A stretch of 64,000 nucleotides of DNA from Clostridia bacterium (GCA_017432485.1 JAFRJB010000078.1:1-64000), one strand, 5' to 3'. Counted from the first letter of the stretch, positions 35,978-44,681 are shown. Notes: generated by a model from the sequence alone, not told the origin. Numbers and translations: made by a program.

Positions 35978-37555
35978 TTAATGCTTGCCGCCGTGGGGAC
36001 CGTCTGCCGGCATGCTGCTGTTGGGATTCTCAAACTCCAAATTCAGTGCATCTGCCACAGCTTCCAAAATACCGTTGGGGCTCATAGTGGCACCGCTCGC
36101 GGTGGAAACATTGATAGATTGCTTATCAAGAATACCCGCAATGACCGTTTCTTTTGCTTTGGATAGATACGGCGCATCTTCCCCCGAAGATTCAATCGTA
36201 ATACCCGTAATCTTGCCGCTCTTGATGGTCACACTCACGGCAATGCTGCCGTTTCTGCCCTGCCCGGTCCCTTGGTAAGTGCCATCGGCAAGGGAAGCAA
36301 AATTGCCGCTGCTTTCGCTTTTCTCGGCTTTTTCGGTTGTTGCTTCTGTAGTTGCTTGGGTTGTTGTTTCGGTTGTCTGCTCACGTGTTGGTTTCTCTTG
36401 CTTTGTCACCGCTTCCTGCTCGCCGATACCCAAAGCATCGGCAACGGCGCCTATGATGCCGAGCGAAGAATAAGTTGCCCCGCTTACGGTTTGCACTTCG
36501 GTAGATTGCTTGCTGATAATCGCATCAATCACCGAGCTTTTGGCTTTGTTGAAAAACTGACTGTCATCGGCATAGCTTTCTACCGTGATGGAAGTAATAT
36601 TGCCGTTTTCAACTTTCACACTGACCGTGGTCGTGCCGCGGTAACCCGCAGCAGAACCCTGATAAGTGCCATCGGTATACTGCCCCTGTGTGCAGGCAGT
36701 GCCGGGTGAAGTGTTTCCCAAAGAACCTGTCGGAATCGAGCCCGCAAAGTAGAGCCCTGCCATGGCGAGCGACGCCACCGTGCCGCTGACCGCTTCCTTC
36801 GGGGTGGTGCGGAGTGCTTTCAGAGCGCAGCTGTCGGTACAGCGGAAGCAGTCAATGCATTCTCCGCTTTTGACCGCGCCGAATTGCTCGCTCTCTTTAT
36901 CCACATCAATGCCCATCGGGCACACGGTGCTGCAACGCCCGCAGTGCACGCATTTTGCATTCTTTTTGATTTTGAACAGGCGCGCTTTCGAGATACCGGC
37001 AAAGATACCGCCGAGCGGGCACAAGTAGCGGCAGAAAAAGCGCTCATGGAAGAAGCTGAGTATAATGATAATTCCCAGCAACAGCCCGCCGACACTCACA
37101 AAGGAGCTGAGGTCGCCCCACGCCTTGTAGGAGGAGTATTGCCCGAACACATTCCAAGGGCTGATATTCCCCAATGAGATATTAAAAATCCATAAGATAA
37201 CAAGTGAAACCAAAATCACATATTTTATCCACTTTAAATAGCGCCTGTTTCTCTCGGAAATGGTAATTTGCTTGATTTTGAGTTTGCGCGCCACAAATGC
37301 CGCAAACTCCTGCATTGTGCCAAAGGCGCACAGCCAGCCGCAGAAAAACCTGCTCCACAGTGCTGTGATGGGAATGACTGCCAGCAACACAAATAATTCC
37401 GTGAGCATGCCGGAAAACGAGAAGTTGCCGGCAATGATAGCCTTGAGAATACTCTCAATCGCGCTTAGAACGAGTACGAATAAACCGGGAATCACCACGA
37501 AGGCAACGCATTGAATAATGTGCCGCAGGATTTGAGTGGTAGAATTCTTTTTCAT
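35978..37555 (-). CDS. Membrane 4Fe-4S/FMN-binding redox protein with two FMN-binding domains
   Basis: 525 residues. Four to five membrane helices (about 12-38, 45-70, 108-130, 152-175) include the NapH/NosR-type paired motifs FFCGWLCAFG and FFCRYLCPLG. Two 4Fe-4S motifs follow (CVHCGRCSTVCP near 205, CIDCFRCTDSC near 233), then two extracellular FMN-binding domains with SGATYSS (about 360) and SGATMSP (about 490), the threonine sites for covalent FMN; a Thr/Glu-rich linker separates them. It should pass electrons across the membrane to extracellular flavins. ATGA overlap with apbE. Confidence 0.9.
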   Translation of the reverse strand: MKKNSTTQILRHIIQCVAFVVIPGLFVLVLSAIESILKAIIAGNFSFSGMLTELFVLLAVIPITALWSRFFCGWLCAFGTMQEFAAFVARKLKIKQITISERNRRYLKWIKYVILVSLVILWIFNISLGNISPWNVFGQYSSYKAWGDLSSFVSVGGLLLGIIIILSFFHERFFCRYLCPLGGIFAGISKARLFKIKKNAKCVHCGRCSTVCPMGIDVDKESEQFGAVKSGECIDCFRCTDSCALKALRTTPKEAVSGTVASLAMAGLYFAGSIPTGSLGNTSPGTACTQGQYTDGTYQGSAAGYRGTTTVSVKVENGNITSITVESYADDSQFFNKAKSSVIDAIISKQSTEVQTVSGATYSSLGIIGAVADALGIGEQEAVTKQEKPTREQTTETTTQATTEATTEKAEKSESSGNFASLADGTYQGTGQGRNGSIAVSVTIKSGKITGITIESSGEDAPYLSKAKETVIAGILDKQSINVSTASGATMSPNGILEAVADALNLEFENPNSSMPADGPHGGKH

Positions 37556-38421
37556 GCGGAAACCTCCATATTTGCCATTGTTAATCGTTTTCTCAAGGAG
37601 CGGGTGGCAATCACATTCCCGCCCATGGTGATGAATATTGCTTCTAAATGCATTTGCTCCAATAAATTAATGCTCGTAGCCAAGTTTAACACCATGCATG
37701 CGGTTGCCATGGCATCGGCAGCAGCGCCGTTTTTACCGACAACTGTCACGCTCAACAAATCCGAGTCAACAAACTGCCCGGTTACCGGGTTAATGATGTG
37801 CTCTTTTTGTTCATAGACACCCGAAGTGACCACAAATTCTTCCTCGCTTTCGAGGAAGGCAACAGACTGCTCCGGGTAATGCTCATTGAGCGGTGCAAAG
37901 GGGTTGCGAATACCGATGGTTCTCCGCTGCCCCAAACTGTATACCGTGCCGCCAAGGTTGATAAGCGCGCGGTCTACACCGTTAGCACGCAAATAGCCCA
38001 CTATTCTATCGGCAACATAACCCTTGGCAATACCACCGAAATCCGCCCGCATGCCGCCGTGGCGCAAAGTAACGGTTTTTCCATCGGCATCCGGCAGGAT
38101 ATCCCTGTAATCGCCGCGCGCACCGCTCACCTGCGCCGTGATATCAAATGCACCGCCGGTAAGAGCAGCATATTCTTTTGCTATTTGAAATAACTCGATG
38201 GTGTCGGGCTGTACGGCAACGGAGCCCGTTCCCGCTGCGGCGGCAAGGCGGTTAAGTTCGCTCTTTTCTTTAAAAAGCGACCACCTGTCATCTGCAGACA
38301 GCACCGCTCTTTCAATATTTTCCAGCACTTGCCGCATGGCTTTGCTTTGGTCATCTTTGCACCAAATGGTGATACTGTTGACAGTGCCCAGTGCCGTGAA
38401 TAGTTTTTGAATTGTTTTCAT
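37552..38421 (-). CDS. apbE: FAD:protein FMN transferase
   Basis: 289 residues. ApbE landmarks: the DDRWSLFKEKSELNRL segment, ALTGGAFDIT, MRADFGGIAKGYVADRI, INLGGTVYSLG and a late Asp/Thr metal site region (GAAADAMATACMVL). The enzyme moves FMN from FAD to threonine in S/TGAT motifs of exported redox proteins. Its stop overlaps the start of the gene with two such motifs, so enzyme and substrate are made together. No clear signal peptide is present, though most ApbE proteins are lipoproteins, which is slightly unusual. GAGG precedes ATG. Confidence 0.93.
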   Translation of the reverse strand: MKTIQKLFTALGTVNSITIWCKDDQSKAMRQVLENIERAVLSADDRWSLFKEKSELNRLAAAAGTGSVAVQPDTIELFQIAKEYAALTGGAFDITAQVSGARGDYRDILPDADGKTVTLRHGGMRADFGGIAKGYVADRIVGYLRANGVDRALINLGGTVYSLGQRRTIGIRNPFAPLNEHYPEQSVAFLESEEEFVVTSGVYEQKEHIINPVTGQFVDSDLLSVTVVGKNGAAADAMATACMVLNLATSINLLEQMHLEAIFITMGGNVIATRSLRKRLTMANMEVSA

Positions 38422-38525
38422 AATAATACCTCATCAAAGGGTGTCTATGAGTTTAGTTTCTAATCGTAGTTTACCTGCGCAATGTGATTTTTATCTGAAC
38501 AAAAAATAAATGTTGTGTGAAAAAA

Positions 38526-38822
38526 GCAGCGAAGGACGTGCAATAAAGGTGGGTTAACAGATTTTGAAAAGCTCTTTTGTGCTGTAACAGCTTCAAAAGA
38601 GGGATGCAGGCGTCAGCCTTGCATCCCTGTTTGCTCATTGTTTCGGCGCAAAATTGCTATTTCAAAATTTCTTGCACCTCAAAAATACAGATTTTTGTGT
38701 AAGACAAGGCAAAAAGCACAGGAATACTTTGTGTATTCCGAGCATTTTTAACGCAGTATTACGCGAAAAGATGCTTTTTGAGGCTATTAACCCACCTATA
38801 TTGCACGCCCATGACTCGCCGC
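38526..38822 (+). repeat. Dispersed hairpin-ended element, copy 3
   Basis: A 297-bp copy closely similar to 18996-19293, with ends GCAGCGA / ACTCGCCGC, then GTGCAA/TTGCAC and AGGTGGGTTAA/TTAACCCACCT. The GGGATGCAGGC-GTCA-GCCTTGCATCCC hairpin has exchanged bases on both arms relative to copy 2. Its end lies 12 bases after the stop of the nucleotidyltransferase gene, the same offset as copy 2. Confidence 0.85.
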
Positions 38823-38834
38823 TTGTATCAATCT

Positions 38835-39476
38835 TCAGTAATACTTCTGCCAGAGTTCATTAATCGTTTCGACATAAAGAGCAAGTGATTTTTTATCTTT
38901 ATTCTTAATACTATTCTTCTTGGCAAGATATATTTCTTTCATTTCACTAAGATGATTTTCTTTCAATACCTCCGCTTTTTCATCTATTCCATTATACCCT
39001 TTAGGTTGAAACTCCCAAGTATATGTATTCGGTATGGTTTTTTTATTGAGACGAATATATTGTTGTCCGTCTTTTCCATTAAATACAACTGCAAAATCAC
39101 AACTATGCTCGATGCGCGAACGATTTCGGTCGATTTTTTTAATGGTAATAACTCGCGTTGAGTTGTCACATTTATTAAATCCGTAGCGAAAACAAATCCG
39201 TTTAATTCTTTCAAATAACAAGCTACGTATTTCTTCCGCTGAGTATTCTTCGTCATCATCATTAGGAAATAGATTAATATCAAAATCGTACCCCTTGTTT
39301 TGAGAATGATCGCAGGTAATCATATTACGGCTGGCACTACCGACAAATCTAAAGTCGATGGTAAAGTAATCTCTAACAGCGTCCTGCAACTCGTGAATAA
39401 TTTCTACCAATTCTTTTTTGATAGGCTCGTATTCACTTTTAGGAACATAATCATAATGATAGTTATTGTCGTACAT
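38835..39476 (-). CDS. Pol-beta-type nucleotidyltransferase domain protein
   Basis: 213 residues from ATG 39476, preceded by GGAGGTG; the frame extends to 39506 without a ribosome site. FRFVGSASRN (about 42-51) and GYDFDINLFP (about 61-70) give the GS...DxD nucleotidyltransferase signature, and CDFAVVF may supply the third acid. The fold is that of minimal nucleotidyltransferases of the MNT/AbiEii type; its target is unknown and no HEPN partner is adjacent. Confidence 0.72.
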   Translation of the reverse strand: MYDNNYHYDYVPKSEYEPIKKELVEIIHELQDAVRDYFTIDFRFVGSASRNMITCDHSQNKGYDFDINLFPNDDDEEYSAEEIRSLLFERIKRICFRYGFNKCDNSTRVITIKKIDRNRSRIEHSCDFAVVFNGKDGQQYIRLNKKTIPNTYTWEFQPKGYNGIDEKAEVLKENHLSEMKEIYLAKKNSIKNKDKKSLALYVETINELWQKYY

Positions 39477-39592
39477 TATTGCACCTCCAAAATGTGATTT
39501 ACCCAAAACCGTCCATTTAGCACAACTAAATCATTACATTATATCTAATTTTTTTCATTTGTCAAGCCCAATTAATGCTGCAATCATTGCGG

Positions 39593-39620
39593 CAAAGCGG
39601 CGAGTTCCCTCGCCGCTTTG
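39593..39620. repeat. 28-bp GCGGCGAG palindrome, copy A
   Basis: CAAAGCGGCGAG / CTCGCCGCTTTG around TTCC. The exact reverse complement occurs at 44523-44550, bracketing the 39.6-44.5 kb block. Confidence 0.8.
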
Positions 39621-39642
39621 GTTAATACTTTTTGTTTTGTGC

Positions 39643-39786
39643 TCAATACAATCGTTCCAAGTATTCTGTCGGCACGGCTTTTGTGAGCCAAACGCCGTTG
39701 ACGGAAAGGTAAAACTTGTACCCCGCTTTGCTCATTTCACCGCTTTTGACGCGATACATCGCGAGCTTGCCGTGGCGCTGACCGAC
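39643..39786 (-). pseudogene. kptA: kptA (RNA 2'-phosphotransferase) 3' remnant
   Basis: The frame ending at 39643 encodes VGQRHGKLAMYRVKSGEM, then YKFYLSVNGVWLTKAVP and YLERLY. This matches the extreme C-terminus of KptA/Tpt1 (for example KVGARHG...ENGVWLT in E. coli). A stop codon lies a few codons upstream (39802-39804) and the N-terminal 120-odd residues, with the NAD-binding H-H-R-H set, are missing in every frame. It is therefore a decayed fragment of an intact ancestor lost from this strain or moved. Confidence 0.8.
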
Positions 39787-39941
39787 AAGCAAAAAGAGCT
39801 GCTAATGCGCTGTGGGTTTAAGGACTCAAACCCATAAGCCGCAATGAGTTTTCCAACATTACCGAATTGGATGCATTCAAAACAGGTTTCCGTATAGGCA
39901 CACAACTGCTCATTGCAACGATAACAGATTAACACAAAAAG

Positions 39942-39980
39942 AAAACAGACTGTAAAGCGACATCACTTTACAGTCTGTTT
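39942..39980 (-). terminator. Terminator of DUF234 ATPase gene
   Basis: AACAGACTGTAAAG and CTTTACAGTCTGTT form 14-bp arms with T-rich flanks on both strands, just after the stop at 39987. Confidence 0.8.
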
Positions 39981-39986
39981 TGTCAT

Positions 39987-41378
39987 TTAATAAAGAACAA
40001 TGTTTCCTTTTTCCCGGGCTAATGCTTTCATCTTATCTGTATAACCATTAATACTGAAAAAGACAAAGTGTTCTTTCCTATTCTCTTTGTGCCAATTCAC
40101 TTTTTCTGTTTTTTCCAGCAAATCATAATAAACATCAATATCCATCGGCGCAGTCGTATATTTACACTCGCCGAAAATGATATTATCGCTATTCTCATCC
40201 ACTGCCACAATGTCAATTTCGGTATCGGTTCTATCCCACCATCTGCCGATTTTGGTGGGCACAAAATCCCATGTTTCCAGCGCAACCAATGCATTCATAT
40301 ACTCTTTTCTGCAAACATCCTCATAGACAAACGCCGCATGGTTGGCAATAAACCCTTTTTTAATCTTACTCATCACAAAGTCGGTATTGTCCATTTCAAT
40401 ATATGACCGATAAGGATAAATGAAAGAGAACCAAAACTTGATGTAATTATCTTTAATTCTGTAAAGCCCCATCTTACTCTTTTCCGGCTTGCTTTCCGTG
40501 GCAGGGACTTCCCTTTCCAAAATATCCAAATCAATCAAAACACTGAGATATTTCGGTAAATTGGTGCTTTTAACTTCTAATGCAGAGGCAATTTCACTCG
40601 GCTTTTCTTTGCCGGAGGCAATGGTTTTAATGATAGAGAAATAACTGCCGACATCCTGTACTTCTTTTTCAAGCAGGAAATTCGGTTCCTCATACAAATA
40701 GCTTTCCTTTGACATTACACTCTGTTCAATCGCTTCATACACATCCCCAAAGGATTCGAAGGATTCAATGTACTTCGGCACACCACCGGTAACTGCATAG
40801 TATTCTATCAATTGTTTTTCGGAAAGGTTTTTGTAAAACTCATGGTAATGCTTAAAAGCAATCTGCCCCATTTTAATCTGCCCTGTTCTTCTGCCATAGA
40901 GAGGGCTGTCATAAGAGAGTGTCTGCGCATACATCATATTCACAAGGGAGCCGCAAAGAATGAGCATCACATTTTCATTGGAAAGCACAGTATCCCATAT
41001 TTTTTGAAGAACCGAAATGAAAGCAGGGTTGGATTTTGCGATGTATTGAAACTCATCAATCACAATCAGTTTTCTTTCATCTTTCCCCTTCTCTACGATA
41101 AACCGAAACAAACTTTCCCAATCGCCGATAATAGAAGAGGCAATCAAATCGTCTCCTACATATTCCGAAACAAGCTGCTTAAATGCATTCTTGTTCTCGC
41201 TTTCGGACTCCTCGGTTGCAAGAAAGAATAAAGCAGATTTATCTTTCACAAATTCCTTAATCAACGCGGTCTTGCCGATTCTCCTTCTCCCGTAAATCAC
41301 AACGAGAGAAGCGCCGGTTTTCGCATATTCTTTTTCTAAAAAAGCGCGTTCCTTTTCTCTATTGATAAATCTTTTCAT
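39987..41378 (-). CDS. AAA ATPase with C-terminal DUF234 nuclease-like domain
   Basis: 463 residues. The archaeal-type ATPase core has YGRRRIGKTALI (29-40) and IVIDEFQYIA (about 106-115), followed by the CGSLVNMM segment and a winged helix (KPSEIASALEVKSTNLPKYL). The C-terminal DUF234 region has EIDIVAVDE...IIFGECKYT, the D-ExK of a PD-(D/E)XK fold. Such STAND-like ATPases are abundant in mobile and variable regions; function is uncharacterised. Its promoter is embedded in inverted repeats, suggesting self-regulation. Confidence 0.85.
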   Translation of the reverse strand: MKRFINREKERAFLEKEYAKTGASLVVIYGRRRIGKTALIKEFVKDKSALFFLATEESESENKNAFKQLVSEYVGDDLIASSIIGDWESLFRFIVEKGKDERKLIVIDEFQYIAKSNPAFISVLQKIWDTVLSNENVMLILCGSLVNMMYAQTLSYDSPLYGRRTGQIKMGQIAFKHYHEFYKNLSEKQLIEYYAVTGGVPKYIESFESFGDVYEAIEQSVMSKESYLYEEPNFLLEKEVQDVGSYFSIIKTIASGKEKPSEIASALEVKSTNLPKYLSVLIDLDILEREVPATESKPEKSKMGLYRIKDNYIKFWFSFIYPYRSYIEMDNTDFVMSKIKKGFIANHAAFVYEDVCRKEYMNALVALETWDFVPTKIGRWWDRTDTEIDIVAVDENSDNIIFGECKYTTAPMDIDVYYDLLEKTEKVNWHKENRKEHFVFFSINGYTDKMKALAREKGNIVLY

Positions 41379-41740
41379 TTTTCCACCTACTATTATAATG
41401 AATAAAAAGCTCTTACATAATTATTATACTTCAAAGTATAATAATGTCAAGTATAATTATTTCAAAGAACTAATGTATTGCGTGGAAATTTTAAAAATCA
41501 ACAAAAACAGTGGACATTTAGACGATTTGAAAGCACGCAGCTGTGGGTTTAATGATTCGGTCTTTTTTGGTTTTGGTCGCCTCTTTTTCAAAAAAGCTTC
41601 GTTAAAACTCCTTGCAACACTAACGCCAATCAAGTTAGAAAACGCTGAAATTCGCCCAACCGTGCTCATCTAGAGTGATGCCAATCGCCTCCGGCTTGGC
41701 TCCTTTTACCCTAATAAGGGATAAAAATTTGCTTGTACTT
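41379..41740. other. Intergenic stretch with no recognised gene
   Basis: Apart from the ATPase promoter (41423-41450), no supported gene is present. Short frames at 41457-41669 show no protein-like conservation; a CTGTGGGTTTAA-like string near 41540 recurs near 39810. Confidence 0.5.
41423..41450 (-). promoter_or_regulatory. ATPase promoter within repeated AAGTATAAT operators
   Basis: On the minus strand TTGACA (41445-41450) and TATAAT (41423-41428) are 16 bases apart. TTATTATACTT...AAGTATAATAA (41421-41443) forms an inverted repeat across the spacer and -10, and AAGTATAATTATT recurs at 41449-41461, suggesting a repressor site. Confidence 0.65.
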
Positions 41741-41878
41741 TTAAGATTCATTTTTATCCTTTTCTTTTGATTCATTTTCTTTAATTTGTTTTTCTATCTT
41801 TTCCCATATCTCTTTCGGGAAATACTCTTCCGGTTCTACATAAGTGATGTCATTTTCGTTAAAGGTTTTCTTTGTCAT
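41741..41878 (-). CDS. Small acidic/basic 45-residue protein
   Basis: A 45-codon gene MTKKTFNENDITYVEPEEYF... ending in a Lys/Glu-rich tail. Its ribosome site GGAGG lies in the last codons of the 371-residue gene, and only three bases separate that stop from this ATG, indicating coupled translation. No domain is recognisable. Confidence 0.6.
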   Translation of the reverse strand: MTKKTFNENDITYVEPEEYFPKEIWEKIEKQIKENESKEKDKNES

Positions 41879-41881
41879 TTG

Positions 41882-42997
41882 TTAGCCTCCGCTTCCAAAT
41901 ACTTTTAAATGTTCCTTGTAATCATTAATAATTGCAATAAACCTATCCGCCGGATTGGGATATCGTAAACAAAACGCATCATCTGTTATCTTATTCTGGA
42001 CGAATGAATCGTCAATGCTCAATTTATGCTGATTCAGCCACCTAAAAGCAAGTTCACAGCCCATACGCATTAGGTATTGCGTTTTCACTTCATCCTGTTC
42101 AATATATCCCAGCTTATTTGCATTTCTTTTATAAAGCTCAATGCAGTAAACCAACTGATAGTTTTTTCCAACAATACGAAAGCTTCTATAATCGGTTTCG
42201 AGCCTTTCTCCGGGTTTTAAAGCGTTTCTAAAGAATTGGTAAATATTTTCGATTCGTGTTTCTACTGATATTTCCGTTCTTTTTAAGAGAGTGATTACAT
42301 ATGCTTTTTCTCCTTCTCGAGATGGCAATCTGCGCACGCGATAAATATAAAAAGGACTTTGTAATAGCTGCTCATTGATACTTTTTTCTTCTATCTTCAC
42401 ACGAAAATACTCTAAATCATCACCAATGATGTGAATATTAAATGCACCTGACGTTAATACTATTCTTTCCGGAAGGTCATATTGCTCTTTTGCCAAATTT
42501 GCTTTTTCTTCATCAAATCCATTTAATGGAAAGCACCACATATCTGTGCAAACCACATCAATTTCTGATATTTCTTTCTCTGCATAGTTCACTGTAATAT
42601 CATGATTCGAAATATCATAATACGCACTATATAATTTGTCATAGTCTCTTGGCGGAAAGTCTTTTGTAGTATGAATAGTAACATCCTCAATCGGCACAAT
42701 TCTATACTGAAATTGCCCCATAGCATGAATTCCAAGATCTAAAACAGCATTATCAAATACAACGATGCAGCCCCCTGCTTCGCAAGACAAATTGACCATA
42801 TTTGTTCTATGATGCGAAGAATTTATATAACCACGAAGGCTCACATAAACTGCAGTTATGGTATGTGCGCGAAACTGTTTGCACAGTATATCTTGTAATT
42901 CTCTTGCAGAATAACACCACTTATATTTTATTTCTTCTGCACTTTTAGAAAAAGAAAAATAGCTGTATTCAATTCTTCTATACCAATAATGACTCAT
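41882..42997 (-). CDS. Unknown 371-residue protein
   Basis: No recognised domain. The sequence has regular alpha/beta composition, two cysteines in NLSCEAGGCIVVFDN, and a C-terminal helix-rich part (FRWLNQHKLSIDDSF). No signal peptide or membrane segment. It follows the 148-frame gene by 32 bases and is translationally coupled to a 45-residue protein, so a four-gene minus-strand unit from 44159 to 41741 is likely. Such clusters of lone unknowns are typical of toxin/immunity or accessory loci, but nothing here proves that. Confidence 0.65.
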   Translation of the reverse strand: MSHYWYRRIEYSYFSFSKSAEEIKYKWCYSARELQDILCKQFRAHTITAVYVSLRGYINSSHHRTNMVNLSCEAGGCIVVFDNAVLDLGIHAMGQFQYRIVPIEDVTIHTTKDFPPRDYDKLYSAYYDISNHDITVNYAEKEISEIDVVCTDMWCFPLNGFDEEKANLAKEQYDLPERIVLTSGAFNIHIIGDDLEYFRVKIEEKSINEQLLQSPFYIYRVRRLPSREGEKAYVITLLKRTEISVETRIENIYQFFRNALKPGERLETDYRSFRIVGKNYQLVYCIELYKRNANKLGYIEQDEVKTQYLMRMGCELAFRWLNQHKLSIDDSFVQNKITDDAFCLRYPNPADRFIAIINDYKEHLKVFGSGG

Positions 42998-43029
42998 ATC
43001 CTATTCTATCAAATAATTATTATTAAATC

Positions 43030-43437
43030 TTATCTATTGTTCCACTGCCTGACAAATGCCTCTGTTGCTTTCTTATCTTCCAGCGTATTGTCCCACCAGT
43101 ACTGCCAAAACTCAAAGTTGTTCATAATCTCCAACACTTTCGGCTTATACACTCGCGCACAGCGCACATTTTCAATCGCACTGACAGGGACATCCGATGC
43201 TTCATACTTATTTCGCCGGTTAAGTCCGATAACCCTAATCTCGTCACATTTATCATTCCAATACTTACCGCATAGATAAACTTTTGTGCCTCCGGTAAAT
43301 TGCGCAGTGCCATAGCGCAAAATAACGTCTTTATCAATACGTTCATGAACAATATTGCCTACAACACAATACTTCCATTCTTTCTTGCGTTCGGTTATTG
43401 ATTCGTCAAACGTCGAGAATTGCTCTTCAACATTCAT
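43030..43437 (-). CDS. Unknown 135-residue protein
   Basis: Start taken at ATG 43437, preceded by AGAGGAG and overlapping the upstream stop by four bases (ATGA). It has a beta-rich N-terminal half (CVVGNIVHERID, TKVYLCGKYW, EIRVIGLNRRNKYEASDVP) ending in a Trp-rich helix FEFWQYWWDN. Not recognised. Cotranscribed with its neighbours. Confidence 0.65.
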   Translation of the reverse strand: MNVEEQFSTFDESITERKKEWKYCVVGNIVHERIDKDVILRYGTAQFTGGTKVYLCGKYWNDKCDEIRVIGLNRRNKYEASDVPVSAIENVRCARVYKPKVLEIMNNFEFWQYWWDNTLEDKKATEAFVRQWNNR

Positions 43438-44159
43438 TCTATCTCCTCTGGTGTTAAACACAACCCAAATTTCCAAACCGGCAAGCCGTTTGATTTTTCA
43501 ATAATGGTAACAACAGATTTGTATGGTTCCGGTTTTCTTTCACAACGAGATGTATCCACTTCAAAGAGAAAATCATTCCAATTGCGAAATTTCTTCAAAT
43601 CATATTGATTTTGTGCATAATTATACCAAATCTCTTCTTGCAAATCTTTATTCTCGATTAAAATATGCTCATAAGATGCGATGAGCATTAATTTTTTTAT
43701 GCAATCATATAGGCACTCATAAGCATATTCATTATCCAATACAAAACCGAATTGCACCAAATCGCAAACAGCATGATTCCAACAACAGGAGGCATCCTCG
43801 GCGCTTAAGCCGTTATCTAAAAGCAATTTTAAAACTTTTAAGAATGCCTCTCCCTTTACAAATGCTAATGACCATAACGGGTTTATGATGTTGTCACCAT
43901 CATAAGGTATAGAAGGTTTTGCAATATCCATACCATAGCGCAAAAACAAAGCAGTCAGTTTTACAAAATCTTCAGGACACACATCTTCACACAACATTAC
44001 ATCAAGAACACTGTCGTACAAATTGTTAACAACTCTATGATATTGTACTTTTCCCAAAGGTTCTGCGCCTTGTTGAAGCAGGTTCTCTACTCGCGAAAAG
44101 TTTATCGTAAAAGTGCTGAAAACTCTCAACAATTCATTATTCAATTCTATTTGATTCAA
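43434..44159 (-). CDS. Unknown 241-residue protein, ankyrin-like helices
   Basis: Starts at TTG 44159 after AAGGTGATGG. Helical repeats such as LTALFLRYGMDIAKPSIPYDGDN and VLKLLLDNGLSAEDASCCWNHAV resemble degenerate ankyrin-type repeats (length, LLLDNG turns). Proteins of this look are common as immunity or adaptor proteins, which is inference only. First gene of the 44159-41741 unit. Confidence 0.6.
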   Translation of the reverse strand: MNQIELNNELLRVFSTFTINFSRVENLLQQGAEPLGKVQYHRVVNNLYDSVLDVMLCEDVCPEDFVKLTALFLRYGMDIAKPSIPYDGDNIINPLWSLAFVKGEAFLKVLKLLLDNGLSAEDASCCWNHAVCDLVQFGFVLDNEYAYECLYDCIKKLMLIASYEHILIENKDLQEEIWYNYAQNQYDLKKFRNWNDFLFEVDTSRCERKPEPYKSVVTIIEKSNGLPVWKFGLCLTPEEIE

Positions 44160-44450
44160 ACCATCACCTTCTTGTTTACAACCAAATCAAAAACGAGACT
44201 TTCGCATGCCGGTCAAAGCAAACTACCCGCCGACGCGGAAGCCTCGCAAGGCACAAGCGAATGAGCCGGCACGAAGCCTCCAGGTAAAAAAAGCCTGTCA
44301 ACATTCGCTTGTGCCGAAGACTGCTTTCTGTGATAAATTGATGCATGCCTCAATCAACTTTAAAACAAAAGCAGCCGGTATAACACCGTTCGTCATTCCT
44401 CGGTGGCACTGCATACCGCGTCTGGCCGAGCATAGGTTCATACCATTGGC

Positions 44451-44479
44451 AGTATAGCATAGGCACAATAAATTGTAAA
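44451..44479 (-). promoter_or_regulatory. Promoter reading into the structured region before 44159
   Basis: Minus-strand TTTACA (44474-44479) and TATACT (44451-44456) with a 17-base spacer, nearly 300 bases before the start codon. Confidence 0.6.
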
Positions 44480-44522
44480 TACGCTCAAAATGTATAATAC
44501 GAAAAAGCGGAGGATGAATACA

Positions 44523-44550
44523 CAAAGCGGCGAGGGAACTCGCCGCTTTG
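44523..44550. repeat. 28-bp GCGGCGAG palindrome, copy B (inverted)
   Basis: CAAAGCGGCGAG / CTCGCCGCTTTG around GGAA, the exact reverse complement of 39593-39620. Confidence 0.8.
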
Positions 44551-44681
44551 GTTTAAAATGCCATATTTTCTTTTCCGTAACAACACCGGATGAAAGGAGG
44601 TGGTGCTGAAATGGTTTCATTATAAAAACTTAATAAGTTACTCTTTCAAACAAAGGCTATGTTTCATATGGCATTTCTTAA

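Larger units (their letters stand above)
44160..44681. other. Structured intergenic region, no gene
   Basis: Contains a 14-bp perfect inverted repeat GGCACAAGCGAATG (44250-44263) / CATTCGCTTGTGCC (44302-44315), a stem GGTAT...ATACC enclosing CACCG/CGGTG (about 44376-44416, minus), and the GCGGCGAG palindrome copy B. A minus-strand promoter precedes it. It could be a long structured leader or small RNA of the 44159 gene. Confidence 0.5.

Noticed and set aside
39732-39935. Cys-rich 67-codon minus-strand frame upstream of the kptA remnant
   Set aside because: It is out of frame with KptA, has no ribosome site and no recognisable zinc motif spacing.
44611-44625. ATGGTTTCATTATAA behind a strong AGGAGG, reminiscent of holin-like toxin starts
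   Set aside because: Only four codons; nothing follows in frame.
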